DNA from: Falsibacillus pallidus
Lineage (GTDB): Bacteria > Bacillota > Bacilli > Bacillales > DSM-25281
DNA: 64,000 nt
NCBI RefSeq assembly: GCF_003350505.1
Contig: NZ_QQAY01000004.1
Coordinates: 62,001 to 126,000, forward strand
Reading direction: 5' to 3'
Shown: positions 46,837-55,590 of the stretch, piece after piece
Numbering within the stretch: the first letter of the stretch is position 1
Layout: each line of letters opens with the position of its first letter
Translations under genes and position numbers: made by a program
The notes under the pieces: generated by a model
Told to the model about the DNA's origin: nothing
Seen by the model: only the letters and a program-made list of their open reading frames with translations
Database searches by the model: none

Positions 46837-47505
46837 ATGTGTGGAAGGTATACATTAAATGCATCAAAAGAAGACTTGATCGAACAATTTCTCCTTGATG
46901 ATTTCCCTGAACTTTTCGAGCCATCCTACAACATCGCACCAACTCAAAATGTTTTAGGCGCAGTACAAAAGAAAAATGAAAGAAAAGCAGGCTATATAAA
47001 ATGGGGGCTCGTCCCATATTGGGTTAAAGATATGAAAAAATGGAAGCCTTTAATAAATGCCCGGGCAGAATCTATTGAAGAAAAGCCAAGCTATAATAAA
47101 CTTTTAGAAAAAAGAAGAATGATCATTTTGGCAGACAGCTTTTACGAATGGAGTACTATTGATGGCAGCAAACAGCCATATAGGATCCAACTAAAAGAAA
47201 AAAGACCATTTGCTTTTGCAGCACTATGGGATAGAAATAACGAAGATACTACTTGTACGATCATTACCACTGAGGCGAATGAAGATATGGCGGGTATTCA
47301 TGAAAGAATGCCGGTGATTCTGAAAGATGATTCAGCAATCCATCACTGGCTGTCTGATTCTCCATTTCACGATGTAAAACATCTGCTAATTCCCATTGAG
47401 GATGGAAGTCTTACGAATTATGCTGTCTCCTCATTAGTCAACTCCACAAGGAATGTCAGCAAGGAATGTATAAAAAAATCCAACAAACATAAAAAATATA
47501 GTTAA
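46837..47505 (+). CDS. SRAP/YedK (HMCES) family abasic-site protein
   Basis: A 222-residue protein that crosslinks to abasic sites in single-stranded DNA and protects them. Catalytic Cys2 follows Met in MCGRYTLN; the Glu of NARAESIEEKPSY and the His of GIHERMPVIL complete the site, with YNIAPTQN as the family block. It acts in replication-fork damage tolerance. GAAAGG lies 2-8 nt upstream of ATG 46837. No neighbour suggests an SOS operon. Confidence 0.93.
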   Translation: MCGRYTLNASKEDLIEQFLLDDFPELFEPSYNIAPTQNVLGAVQKKNERKAGYIKWGLVPYWVKDMKKWKPLINARAESIEEKPSYNKLLEKRRMIILADSFYEWSTIDGSKQPYRIQLKEKRPFAFAALWDRNNEDTTCTIITTEANEDMAGIHERMPVILKDDSAIHHWLSDSPFHDVKHLLIPIEDGSLTNYAVSSLVNSTRNVSKECIKKSNKHKKYS

Positions 47506-47581
47506 CGACAATTTAAGACAGGTATTGCGGTCAGAAATAGGGTATAATGAAGACAAACGGGTGAAAAAGAGGATTGATACT

Positions 47582-47833
47582 TTGCTGTTAAAAAGCCTTG
47601 AGTTCAAATCGGAAAATGGACAGAAGGTAAAAGTTATCGAAATTCCAGTATTGCACGAGGAAAATCCGCTTTATTTCAAAATGCATGTAAGGCTGCAGTC
47701 ATTCTTAAAGAATATTGATCGCGAAGCTCAGCCTAATAAGGTGTATTCCTTTAAGATGCATTTAAAGAAAGTATTAAAATGGACTGAATATCAAGAGATA
47801 TATCAGCCGGCAGAATTAAAGAATAATGCTTGA
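47582..47833 (+). CDS. Uncharacterised 83-residue protein
   Basis: A soluble basic protein of mixed strands and helices (LKSLEFKSENGQKVKVIEIP; ENPLYFKMHVRLQSFLKN). TTG 47582 is chosen because AAGAGGA is 8 nt upstream; GTG 47561, which adds 7 residues, lacks a site, and the frame is open to 47525. A TATAAT at 47543-47548 suggests that transcription starts near 47555, after the longest possible start. I do not recognise a family. Confidence 0.55.
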   Translation: MLLKSLEFKSENGQKVKVIEIPVLHEENPLYFKMHVRLQSFLKNIDREAQPNKVYSFKMHLKKVLKWTEYQEIYQPAELKNNA

Positions 47834-47847
47834 TCTTTTTTATGGAA

Positions 47848-47882
47848 AGGTGGCTGTGCATTATGTGCGGCCATCTTTTTTT
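47848..47882 (+). terminator. Terminator after the 83-residue gene
   Basis: AGGTGGCTGTGC and GTGCGGCCATCT form a long stem with some G-T pairs, followed by TTTTTTT. Confidence 0.8.
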
Positions 47883-48003
47883 GCGGGGAGTCACTAAGGT
47901 TTCACCTGTTTGCCAAAAGCATCCAGTTTGAAAAAATGATATTCATCTTCCCTTTTTAAAGATATAATAATTGAAACCATAGCAGTGTTAGGATGTGGAT
48001 AGT

Positions 48004-48846
48004 TTGAGTTCAATCAAGATTGTCACCGATTCCACGGTGGATTTAACAAAAGAAGAAATTGAAGAATGGGGTATAAATGTAATCCCGCTCTCCATTTCCA
48101 TAAATAACGAAACCTTTCTAGATCGGGTCGAAATAACACCAAAAACATTTCTTGAAAAAATGAAACATTCCAAGGAGCTGCCGAAAAGTTCACAGCCTCC
48201 TATTGGCAAGTTTGTTGAAATGTATGATCATCTGGGAAGCGATGGCAGCCAAATTTTATCCATACATATGACTGGAAATATGAGTGGAACTGTACGGACA
48301 GCTGAAAGCGCTGCAGAAATGTCCAAGTCCTCAGTGACTGTAGTAGATTCAAGATTTATTACCAGGGGGTTGGCCTTTCAAGTACTCGAGGCAGCCAAGA
48401 TGGCCAAGGATGGAAAAAACATGGAAAGCATCCTTGAGAGATTGAAGACAATACGGGAATCCACACATCTTTATGTTGTGGTAGATACATTGGAGAATTT
48501 AGTCAAGGGCGGACGCATCGGGAAAGGAAAGGCTTTATTGGGATCTCTTCTTCATATCAAGCCTATCGCATCTTTAGAGGGCGGCGAATACAGCCCAGTC
48601 GCAAAAGTAAGAAGCTATTCCCAAGTGGTGAAATTCTTATCGAAGCAATTCGTCAATGATATCGCTGGGAAAACGATAAAAGCAGCGGCAATTATGCATG
48701 CTGACAATATGGAATTGGCTCAAGCTTTAAAGTCGAAAATAATGGAAGTCACAGGATATGAAGGTGTATACATCGATGATACAACACCTATCATCAGTAC
48801 ACACACGGGTCCTGGTGCCATCGGCTTTATTTATTACGCTGAATGA
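48004..48846 (+). CDS. DegV family fatty acid-binding protein (second copy)
   Basis: A 280-residue DegV protein with IKIVTDSTVDLTKEEIEEW, PKSSQPPIGKFVEMYD, ILSIHMTGNMSGTVRTA and VVVDTLENLVKGGRIG. It binds one fatty acid and may deliver it to the fatty acid kinase. It differs clearly from the copy at 37191, so the two may prefer different acyl chains. TTG 48004 is chosen with GGATG upstream; GTG 47995 is an alternative. A terminator follows. Confidence 0.88.
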   Translation: MSSIKIVTDSTVDLTKEEIEEWGINVIPLSISINNETFLDRVEITPKTFLEKMKHSKELPKSSQPPIGKFVEMYDHLGSDGSQILSIHMTGNMSGTVRTAESAAEMSKSSVTVVDSRFITRGLAFQVLEAAKMAKDGKNMESILERLKTIRESTHLYVVVDTLENLVKGGRIGKGKALLGSLLHIKPIASLEGGEYSPVAKVRSYSQVVKFLSKQFVNDIAGKTIKAAAIMHADNMELAQALKSKIMEVTGYEGVYIDDTTPIISTHTGPGAIGFIYYAE

Positions 48847-48849
48847 TCA

Positions 48850-48878
48850 AAAATGCCCTCATTGGGGCATTTTTTTTG
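48850..48878 (+). terminator. Terminator after the second degV gene
   Basis: AAAATGCCC and GGGGCATTTT form a stem followed by TTTT. Confidence 0.85.
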
Positions 48879-48950
48879 ATTACGTCTGTATTATACGTGG
48901 GGAAGAGTAGATTCTTTGCATATAAATAAAAAGACGGGGGTGTTCATAAT

Positions 48951-49919
48951 ATGGGAAAGAAAAAAATTTTGCTTTTCAGTGATCTCGGAGTCGATGATGT
49001 GGTGGCTGCATTATTCGCTTACTACAGCCAGGAAGTAGAAATTGTTGGGGTTGTAGCGGACTATGGAAATGTATCCAGAGAAGAGGCTGTCAAAAATGTG
49101 AAATTTATTCAGCAAGTCACAGGTATTTCCGATATCCCGGTTTTCGGCGGTGCTGTAACTCCTCTGACCGGCCTGCCGGCAAAATACTACTTAGAAGTTC
49201 ATGGTCCTGCAGGGCTTGGCCCTATTATCCCTAAAAATATTCCAAGCGGCAACAACCTTGAAAATTTTTTTGATGTCGTAAACCTGATTGAAAAATATAA
49301 ATATGATTTAAGCATTCTATCAGCTGGGAGGCTCACTTCCTTAGCTACTTTATTTGTTCTGTATCCTGAAAAAATCAAATATATAAAGGATATTTACATA
49401 ATGGGCGGTGCGTTTTTATCTCCTGGAAATGTGACCCCTGCTGCAGAAGCTAATTTTTACAGTGACCCATATGCTGCAAATTTAGTCATTCAGCTTTCCC
49501 CGATGAAACTTCATATCATTCCTCTTGATGTAACAAGATATTCAATCATAACACCGGAAAACATTAATCTGCTTGACAAATACTTTCATGAAATAAATGA
49601 TCAAGCGGGTAAAATCATTAAACCATTAGTGGATTATTATTATGCATTTTATGAAAAAAACTATCCGGGTATCATCGGTGCCCCCCTTCATGATTTACTT
49701 TCCATCTGGTCATTGACCCCAAAAGCTGAAATCGTGTTTAAGGAATTCCCCATTAAGATTAATGTGGATAGCGGACCCGGGTTTGGGCAAAGTCTGGGGG
49801 ATTTCAGAGAGAGTGCAACGAAAGCACCGTGGCCAAAACATTTAATTGCTCAATCTTTTAATTACAAAGTTTTTGTGGAGCAAGTTTTCAATACTTTTAC
49901 TTCAGGACCAAGCAGGTAG
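48951..49919 (+). CDS. Inosine-uridine preferring nucleoside hydrolase family protein
   Basis: A 322-residue IU-nucleoside hydrolase that cleaves the N-glycosidic bond of ribonucleosides. The N-terminal motif, normally DTDPGxDD, reads FSDLGVDDVVA (about 10-20), keeping the last two Asp but not the first three positions. The middle IYIMGGAFLSPGNVTPAAEANFYSD and the HDLLSIW segment (Ca-binding Asp) are typical. The changed start may alter calcium binding or specificity. AAAGACGGGGGTG is upstream of ATG 48951. Confidence 0.88.
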   Translation: MGKKKILLFSDLGVDDVVAALFAYYSQEVEIVGVVADYGNVSREEAVKNVKFIQQVTGISDIPVFGGAVTPLTGLPAKYYLEVHGPAGLGPIIPKNIPSGNNLENFFDVVNLIEKYKYDLSILSAGRLTSLATLFVLYPEKIKYIKDIYIMGGAFLSPGNVTPAAEANFYSDPYAANLVIQLSPMKLHIIPLDVTRYSIITPENINLLDKYFHEINDQAGKIIKPLVDYYYAFYEKNYPGIIGAPLHDLLSIWSLTPKAEIVFKEFPIKINVDSGPGFGQSLGDFRESATKAPWPKHLIAQSFNYKVFVEQVFNTFTSGPSR

Positions 49920-50024
49920 CCATGGGAGTCTGTCTGCAATGACTCTTTACATTCTGTCTGACGGGTTTCATGAAGATCATATCGTGATATAATATACTTA
50001 TCGACAAAAAGCGGGGTGGCAGAG

Positions 50025-50837
50025 ATGAAAAAAATTCTCACCTTTCTTTTAGTTTTTAGTGTTATTTTATCTGGATGCTCACAAATTTCAGCTGAAAACC
50101 CAACTCGTAAGGTAGGGTTGGAAGAAAAGCAGGATCCTCCATCTGACTTTATTCCAAAAAAACTGACTGTGGTATCAGTTGGCGACTCCTTGACTCAAGG
50201 TGTTGGGGACAGTACCGACTCAGGCGGCTATATACCTTATTTAAAAAAAGGTCTTGAAAGTGAAAAGGGTATAGATGAAGTGACATTTTATAATTTTGGC
50301 GTCAGAGGAAACAGAACCGACCAGCTGCTTTCAAGGCTGAAAACAGAAAAAGTGCAGGGTAAAGTCAAACAAGCTGATATTGTAATGATAACAATCGGCG
50401 GAAATGACGTTATGAAAGTGTTCCGTGATAACTTTTCCAACTTAAAACTACAAGAATTCGAGAATGCAAGGATTGGATATCAGAAGAGATTGAAAGATAT
50501 TCTTACGACAATAAGGAATGAGAATCCAAATGCAGGGATTGTGTTAGTCGGCCTTTATAATCCTTTTATTAAATGGTTTTCAGATGTAAAAGAACTTCAG
50601 CAGATTGTTTACAATTGGAATAATGCAAGCTTGGATATCCTCGGGGAGTTTGATCAAACAAAATTTGTACCCATTTCGGATATTTTCGAAAACAAGGAAG
50701 AAGAGCTGCTCTATACGGATTATTTCCATCCTAATGACAAAGGCTATAAATTGATAGCAGACCGTATATTTGAAGAATTGAAAGGGGAAAAGATCAACGG
50801 ATTATTGGAGTCCAATTTAGTAGTAAAGGAAGATTGA
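50025..50837 (+). CDS. ypmR: SGNH/GDSL hydrolase lipoprotein (YpmR-like)
   Basis: A 270-residue secreted lipoprotein. The signal peptide MKKILTFLLVFSVI ends in the lipobox LSGC, with lipidated Cys18. Hydrolase blocks are VVSVGDSLTQG (nucleophile Ser), GVRGNRTDQLL, TIGGNDVMKV and the catalytic DYFHPNDKGY near the C-terminus. It cleaves esters at the outer face of the membrane; the substrate is unknown. ATG 50025 has GGGGTGG upstream. ypmS follows 3 nt later. Confidence 0.9.
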   Translation: MKKILTFLLVFSVILSGCSQISAENPTRKVGLEEKQDPPSDFIPKKLTVVSVGDSLTQGVGDSTDSGGYIPYLKKGLESEKGIDEVTFYNFGVRGNRTDQLLSRLKTEKVQGKVKQADIVMITIGGNDVMKVFRDNFSNLKLQEFENARIGYQKRLKDILTTIRNENPNAGIVLVGLYNPFIKWFSDVKELQQIVYNWNNASLDILGEFDQTKFVPISDIFENKEEELLYTDYFHPNDKGYKLIADRIFEELKGEKINGLLESNLVVKED

Positions 50838-50840
50838 TGA

Positions 50841-51422
50841 ATGAAGAGAAATAAATGGAAGACAGCGTTTTTTGGATTGGCTGGACTTGTTATCCTTGGA
50901 ATTGTCATCATTTTGGCAATGGCATTCATGCCGGCAAAAGATGAACCGAATCCAAAGGGGGCATATTCCAACGGCAAAGATGTCCAATTTCATATAAATG
51001 CGACAAAAGAAGACTTAAATAAAATGATTAATCATTACATCAAGAAAGAAGGGTTGAATGGCCCTGTCGATTATAGAGTTTTGTTGACTGATGAAGTTGA
51101 ACTCTATGGAACCATTCCAGTTTTTTCACAAGATCTGAATCTGAAAATGACATTTGAACCTGAAGCTCTGAAAAATGGAGATCTGGTTCTTCGTCAGAAG
51201 TCCATTTCACTTGGACGATTGAATCTTCCGGTTTCCTATGTGTTAAAGTTCATCAGGGATTCCTATAAGCTGCCGGATTGGGTGAAAATCCAGCCCAATG
51301 ATAAAATGGTCTATGTTTCTTTTCATAATATGAAGTTAAAGAGTGATATGAAAGTCCGGGCAGATGAATTCAATCTGAAGGACGATAATATCTCATTTAC
51401 ATTATTGGTTCCAACTCAATAA
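50841..51422 (+). CDS. ypmS: YpmS family protein (DUF2140)
   Basis: A 193-residue protein with a basic start and one N-terminal membrane segment (AFFGLAGLVILGIVIILAMAF, about 9-29), the rest outside the cell. The domain has VDYRVLLTDEVELYGTIPVF and NLPVSYVLKFIRDSYKLP, typical of DUF2140. Function unknown; it lies next to a secreted lipase-like protein in many Bacilli. Its stop codon touches a repeat remnant. Confidence 0.85.
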   Translation: MKRNKWKTAFFGLAGLVILGIVIILAMAFMPAKDEPNPKGAYSNGKDVQFHINATKEDLNKMINHYIKKEGLNGPVDYRVLLTDEVELYGTIPVFSQDLNLKMTFEPEALKNGDLVLRQKSISLGRLNLPVSYVLKFIRDSYKLPDWVKIQPNDKMVYVSFHNMKLKSDMKVRADEFNLKDDNISFTLLVPTQ

Positions 51423-51439
51423 GAAAAGCGGAGCTGGAC
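51422..51439 (-). repeat. 18-nt solo remnant joining both ends of the repeats
   Basis: On the minus strand it reads GTCCAGCTCCGCTTTTCT, exactly the first bases of the repeats joined to their last bases with no interior. It lies against copy 3 of family A, directly at the ypmS stop codon. Confidence 0.7.
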
Positions 51440-51443
51440 AAAT

Positions 51444-51560
51444 AGAAAAGCGCAAGCGCCTCGATCAGCCCCGACCCGCATAAGACGGAACTCGAAGGAA
51501 ATCCTGATTTCCGTAGAGGTGCGGCTTATGACCTCGAGGGGCTAGGCGCTGGAGCTGGAC
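51444..51560 (-). repeat. Intergenic repeat family A, copy 3
   Basis: A 117-bp copy, inverted relative to 38145-38258 and 43385-43500, with the same ends and inner blocks (ATCCTGATTTCCGTAGAGGT). It lies between ypmS and the terminator before the DUF4397 gene. Confidence 0.9.
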
Positions 51561-51579
51561 AATAATATGATAAAAGGAA

Positions 51580-51618
51580 ACGAGCCCTTTGGCATTGCTG
51601 CCGGAGGGCTCGTTTTTA
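51580..51618. terminator. Bidirectional terminator at the 3' end of the DUF4397 gene
   Basis: ACGAGCCCT and AGGGCTCGT form a 9-bp stem with an extended loop, followed by TTTTTA; it overlaps the stop of the minus-strand gene by 3 bases. Confidence 0.85.
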
Positions 51619-52362
51619 ATTTTTAAGTAAGATGATTTCCAGACCGGGTTCGCCATTTGCCAAACCAGCTGCAACAATCGTGTAGCTTCGGTTTGGTTTG
51701 AATTTCATTATGGGGAATGGAAGAATCGCTTCTTTATTTCCAGCACGGCGCGCTTCCAATTCCACCGTCATCGGAGTGATGCCTAAATATTCAGTTGCCT
51801 GCTTGTAAGCCACATCCGGGAAGACAACATCCCGTCCCTTCACTGCGATATCGAGAGCAGGTGTGTCAGGTGATAAATGAATGAAACGGATTTTTGCTTC
51901 GTTCGGTGGAACCCCCGGTATATCTGCAAAAGGCAGAAGCTGAAGTTTTTCGCCCTGTCCTACAGCAGCTAAGGTGTAGTTCTTTCCTGGTTCTATGGTG
52001 ACTTTTTTACTGATGACTGTTGTGACACTTGTATCTGCCGGATAAATATCAATATGGTATTTCCCAGAGGGCAATGTAAGATAGGTGCTTGCCTGTTTAA
52101 AAGAGATATGCTTGAGAACTTTTTGGGCGTTTATATACACATCAACGCTCGATAGATCAGGTGCGGCGTGGAGGATGCGCACATTTGCCATCTTTTGCTG
52201 TCTTTGTATCTCAGTCGTGGAAGGCGCGGATAAGGCTTTTCTCAAATGGTCCAAGTGAAGTTGATAATAGTGGATGTGCTTTGTTGGATCCAGATATTTA
52301 TAGTAGCAAGCGAGCAAATCATACATGGATGCCTTCTGCAATTCGATTTCTTGATTGTTCAT
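51616..52362 (-). CDS. DUF4397 domain protein
   Basis: A 248-residue protein without signal peptide. The N-terminal helical part (about 1-60, KASMYDLLACYYKYLDP...) is followed by a DUF4397 beta domain (ANVRILHAAPDLSSVDVYIN, LPSGKYHIDIYPADTSVTTV) and a second similar unit (AKIRFIHLSPDTPALDIAVK). Such domains are common in surface proteins; here the missing signal and the N-terminal extension suggest a cytoplasmic or spore location, which is inference. AGGAGCGAG lies upstream of ATG 52362. Confidence 0.8.
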   Translation of the reverse strand: MNNQEIELQKASMYDLLACYYKYLDPTKHIHYYQLHLDHLRKALSAPSTTEIQRQQKMANVRILHAAPDLSSVDVYINAQKVLKHISFKQASTYLTLPSGKYHIDIYPADTSVTTVISKKVTIEPGKNYTLAAVGQGEKLQLLPFADIPGVPPNEAKIRFIHLSPDTPALDIAVKGRDVVFPDVAYKQATEYLGITPMTVELEARRAGNKEAILPFPIMKFKPNRSYTIVAAGLANGEPGLEIILLKN

Positions 52363-52501
52363 TCATCTCGCTCCTATTTTTAGATTCGTCAATAACGTAT
52401 GCGAAAATGAAAAAATTGTGAATTGCCTAGAAGAAAAGAGTTGCATTTTTTTGGTAAATCATACATAATAAGATTAACTAATGGGAAGAAGGTGATGTCA
52501 T

Positions 52502-52573
52502 ATGTCAGGAACATTATTTGTTTTAAAAGCAGCAGTAGGCAGATATATGGCACAGCCTGTCTTCATCGGATAA
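52502..52573 (+). CDS. Possible 23-residue peptide upstream of the RsgA paralog
   Basis: ATG 52502 follows GAAGGTGATGTCAT and opens 23 codons to TAA, with a sequence rich in hydrophobic and small residues (GTLFVLKAAVGRYMA). A hairpin with T-run lies 40 nt downstream, before the RsgA-like gene. It could be a leader peptide or a free-standing micro-protein. Weak evidence. Confidence 0.35.
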   Translation: MSGTLFVLKAAVGRYMAQPVFIG

Positions 52574-52612
52574 AAATAAGCGGATTATCATTCAATTGTG
52601 ATTCCTATTTTT

Positions 52613-52643
52613 AACCATGGGCTGTGTCGTCCATGGTTTTTTT
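52613..52643 (+). terminator. Hairpin with T-run before the RsgA paralog
   Basis: AACCATGG and CCATGGTT form an 8-bp stem around GCTGTGTCGT, followed by TTTTT. It ends 27 nt before the TTG start and could attenuate or terminate upstream transcription. Confidence 0.7.
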
Positions 52644-52669
52644 ATGTTTAAAAATAGGAGGAAATACAT

Positions 52670-53731
52670 TTGAATAAACAATTTATCATTAATGCACCAC
52701 AAAATATTTTGGAGCAATTTAAAAATTATGAGGACGGTTATGTGTTGGGACGAGTGGTCCTTGAACACAAAAAGATGTATAAGGTCATAACAGAGCATGG
52801 AGAATGGCTATGTGAAATTTCAGGGAAATTTCATTATCATTCAGTTTTATCCAGCGACTATCCATCTGTCGGGGACTGGGTGGCGGTGAAAGAACGAACG
52901 GGAGAAGATAAAGGAATCATTGAGAAAGTATTGGATCGCAGCATCAAGTTTTCAAGGAAAAAAGCCGGCAACGAGACAGAAGAGCAAATTGTTGCTGTCA
53001 ATATTGATGAGTTGATGATTGTGACATCTCTAAATGATGATTTAAATCTGCGGCGTTTGGAGCGTTATTTGATTCTTGCATGGGAAAGCGGGGCAAATCC
53101 GATCATTGTTCTTAGCAAAGCCGATTTATGTGAAAATATCGAAACAGCTGTTCAGGAAGTGGAAAATATCTCCATGGGTGTCCCGATTATTCCGATTAGT
53201 ATCAAAACGGGTACAGGTCTGGACGAAGTGGTACGTTATCTTCATCCGGGTAAAACCGCAGCCTTGATCGGTTCTTCCGGAGTGGGGAAATCCACTCTGC
53301 TGAACCATCTGATCGGCTACCAAAAACAAGTGATTCAGGAAATCAGGGAAGATGACAGTAAAGGAAAGCATACAACGACATATAGAGAGTTGTTCATTTT
53401 AGAAAACGGCTCCTGTATTATTGATACTCCAGGAATGAGGGAGATACAACTTTGGGAGAGCAGCGAGGGGCTTCATTCCGGCTTTTCGGATGTAGATATT
53501 CTGGCAGAACGCTGCCGTTTCAGAAATTGCACACACCAATCTGAGCCGGGCTGTGCTATCAGGGAGGCGATTCAAGAAGGTGATTTGGATGAATCCCGTT
53601 TTCAGAGCTATTTGAAGCTTCAAAGGGAATTAGCCTACTTGGACCGCAAAACGGATAAACGAGCTCAGAGCGAGGAACGGAAAAAGTGGAAAAAAATCAG
53701 TCAAGGTTCAAATCCCCCAAGAAAACGATAA
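52670..53731 (+). CDS. RsgA-like circularly permuted GTPase (paralog)
   Basis: A 353-residue protein with the permuted GTPase order: SKADL (G4) before GSSGVGKST (G1) and DTPGMRE (G3). An OB-fold N-terminus (about 15-90) and a C-terminal zinc-type cluster (CRFRNCTHQSEPGCAI) complete the RsgA pattern. RsgA acts in 30S ribosome maturation. The usual rsgA (yloQ) lies elsewhere in Bacillus, so this is probably a second copy. TTG 52670 lies 9 nt after AGGAGG. Confidence 0.88.
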   Translation: MNKQFIINAPQNILEQFKNYEDGYVLGRVVLEHKKMYKVITEHGEWLCEISGKFHYHSVLSSDYPSVGDWVAVKERTGEDKGIIEKVLDRSIKFSRKKAGNETEEQIVAVNIDELMIVTSLNDDLNLRRLERYLILAWESGANPIIVLSKADLCENIETAVQEVENISMGVPIIPISIKTGTGLDEVVRYLHPGKTAALIGSSGVGKSTLLNHLIGYQKQVIQEIREDDSKGKHTTTYRELFILENGSCIIDTPGMREIQLWESSEGLHSGFSDVDILAERCRFRNCTHQSEPGCAIREAIQEGDLDESRFQSYLKLQRELAYLDRKTDKRAQSEERKKWKKISQGSNPPRKR

Positions 53732-53821
53732 GACCTGAGCGTAATCGTTTACTTCTGCATAAAAAAGCGATAAAATGCCATCAATAATGAAAATAGACTT
53801 TATTTGAAAGGATTGATAGCT

Positions 53822-54361
53822 ATGTCTCTTCAGGGTAATTACGAGCTTGCAACATTTGCAGGCGGCTGTTTTTGGTGCATGGTCAAGCCTTTCGATGAAC
53901 AGCCCGGCATTGAAAAGGTGGTATCAGGGTATACTGGGGGCTATACTGAAAATCCCTCCTACCAAGAAGTATGTTCGGAAACAACAGGTCATTTTGAAGC
54001 CGTCCAAATCACTTTTGACCCTGTACTGTTTCCATATGAAAAGCTGTTGGAGGTATATTGGCAGCAGATAGATCCGACCGATCCGGGCGGTCAATTCTAT
54101 GACCGTGGACGATCATATCAGACGGCGATTTTCTACCATTCAGATCAACAAAAGGAAATAGCCTTAAGATCAAAAGAAGAACTTGAAAGAAGCGGCAAAT
54201 TTAACAAACCGATAGCCACAGAGATTTTGCCTGCCAAGGCTTTTTATCCTGCAGAAGAATATCATCAGAAATATTATAAAAAAAATCCTTCTCACTACAA
54301 TGCCTATCATAAAGGTTCGGGGAGAGAATCATTTATAAAAACCCATTGGAGTGATCAATAA
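53822..54361 (+). CDS. msrA: Peptide methionine-S-sulfoxide reductase MsrA
   Basis: A 179-residue repair enzyme that reduces methionine S-sulfoxide. The active site GGCFWCM carries Cys16 (nucleophile) and Cys19; [18 protein letters not shown] is the C-terminal block. ATG 53822 is used with AAAGGA 9 nt upstream; the TTG at 53804 is upstream of that site. Its last base overlaps the msrB start (TAATG), so they are coupled. Confidence 0.95.
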   Translation: MSLQGNYELATFAGGCFWCMVKPFDEQPGIEKVVSGYTGGYTENPSYQEVCSETTGHFEAVQITFDPVLFPYEKLLEVYWQQIDPTDPGGQFYDRGRSYQTAIFYHSDQQKEIALRSKEELERSGKFNKPIATEILPAKAFYPAEEYHQKYYKKNPSHYNAYHKGSGRESFIKTHWSDQ

Positions 54362-54804
54362 TGAACAAAAATAAGGAAAAACTTAAAGTGAAATTGACCC
54401 CAATTCAATATGAAGTGACTCAGAACAATGGTACGGAGCCTCCTTTTCAAAATGATTATTGGAACGTATTTGAGCATGGCATTTATGTTGATGTCGTTTC
54501 CGGAGAACCTCTTTTTAGTTCTAAGGATAAATTCGATGCAGGATGCGGGTGGCCATCTTTTTCAAAACCGTTGAATCAGGAAGAAGTTTACGAGAAAGAT
54601 GATTTCAGCCACTTTATGGTCAGAAAAGAAGTAAGAAGCAATAAAGGGGAGTCGCATCTGGGACATGTATTTGATGATGGTCCAGGACCGGACGGCCTTC
54701 GCTACTGCATTAATTCAGCTGCCTTGAAATTCATCCCGTTGAAGGATATGCAAAAAGAAGGCTACGGGGAATACATGAAATTATTCGAAAAAGGACAGCG
54801 ATAA
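54361..54804 (+). CDS. msrB: Peptide methionine-R-sulfoxide reductase MsrB
   Basis: A 147-residue enzyme for the R-sulfoxide. The catalytic Cys116 is in [11 protein letters not shown], the recycling Cys is in DAGCGWPSF (about 62), and [11 protein letters not shown] holds the substrate-binding His. The zinc-binding CxxC pairs of many MsrB proteins are missing, as in B. subtilis. It is translationally coupled to msrA. Confidence 0.95.
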   Translation: MNKNKEKLKVKLTPIQYEVTQNNGTEPPFQNDYWNVFEHGIYVDVVSGEPLFSSKDKFDAGCGWPSFSKPLNQEEVYEKDDFSHFMVRKEVRSNKGESHLGHVFDDGPGPDGLRYCINSAALKFIPLKDMQKEGYGEYMKLFEKGQR

Positions 54805-54818
54805 TCGCTGTTCTTTTT
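54793..54818 (+). terminator. Terminator overlapping the end of msrB
   Basis: GGACAGCGA and TCGCTGTTC form a stem whose loop contains the msrB stop codon, followed by TTTTT. Confidence 0.8.
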
Positions 54819-54877
54819 AATTTAGGTTTTATCCCAATGATTTTGGTCTATAAGAGATATATAGGATGGTGACGAAA

Positions 54878-55378
54878 ATGCTGAATAAATTGTTTGGAAT
54901 AAAAGGTGAAGCTGATAAAAATGTAGATTTGTTTGCCCCGATGTCAGGTAAGATCCTCCCTTTGGAAGAAGTGCCCGATCCGGTTTTTTCCCAAAGGATG
55001 ATGGGTGATGGTTTTGCAATCGAACCATCTGAAGGGGTAGCCGTTGCACCATTTGATGGAACTGTCATACAGTTATTCCCTACAAAGCACGCTATTGGAT
55101 TAAAAGCTGAAAATGGTGCAGAGGTATTGATTCACATTGGACTGGAAACGGTTTCGATGAATGGGGAGGGCTTTGAAGCAATGGTCTCTGAAGGGGATAA
55201 AGTGAAAAAAGGCGATTCGCTGGTCACGTTTGATATCCAGTTAATCAATGAAAAGGCTTCGAGCGTCATATCTCCGATTATCGTGACGAATGGTGATGAT
55301 ATTGAAGTACTGAATATGAGAGAAGTCGATCACGTCAAAGCAGGCAGTGATGCGGTTATGGATATAACGGTAAAATAA
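54878..55378 (+). CDS. ypqE: PTS glucose-type EIIA domain protein (YpqE-like)
   Basis: A 166-residue free EIIA of the glucose family. The phosphorylated His86 is in VLIHIGLETV and the second His71 in PTKHAIGL; LPLEEVPDPVFSQRMMGDG and GTVIQLFPTKHAIG are standard. It takes phosphate from HPr and passes it to an EIIB elsewhere. B. subtilis YpqE is an orphan of this kind. ATG 54878 is used; ATG 54866 in frame is an alternative with no better site. A terminator follows. Confidence 0.9.
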   Translation: MLNKLFGIKGEADKNVDLFAPMSGKILPLEEVPDPVFSQRMMGDGFAIEPSEGVAVAPFDGTVIQLFPTKHAIGLKAENGAEVLIHIGLETVSMNGEGFEAMVSEGDKVKKGDSLVTFDIQLINEKASSVISPIIVTNGDDIEVLNMREVDHVKAGSDAVMDITVK

Positions 55379-55404
55379 AAAAGCCCAATGAGGGCTTTTT
55401 TATT
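55379..55404 (+). terminator. Terminator after the EIIA gene
   Basis: AAAAAGCCC and GGGCTTTTT form a 9-bp stem around AATGA, with a T-run. Confidence 0.85.
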
Positions 55405-55442
55405 TTAAAAATAGAGAGCATAACATTTCAGAGTGTAATTCT

Positions 55443-55590
55443 GTCCAGCTCCACCGGCTAGAGGCTGGGAGGTTTCCTTCAGCACACTTACGATAAGTCA
55501 ACATCGGATCGCTTCGCTCTCCGTGTTTCCTTTATCTCGTGGTGCTTCAGTCCAACCTCGGCGCCTCTGAACAGCCGGCTCCGCTTTTCT
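55443..55590 (+). repeat. Intergenic repeat family B, copy 2
   Basis: A 148-bp copy of 43503-43650, same orientation. Its 3' end overlaps the stop codon of the DUF502 gene on the other strand by 2 bases, like the family A remnant at ypmS. Confidence 0.88.
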
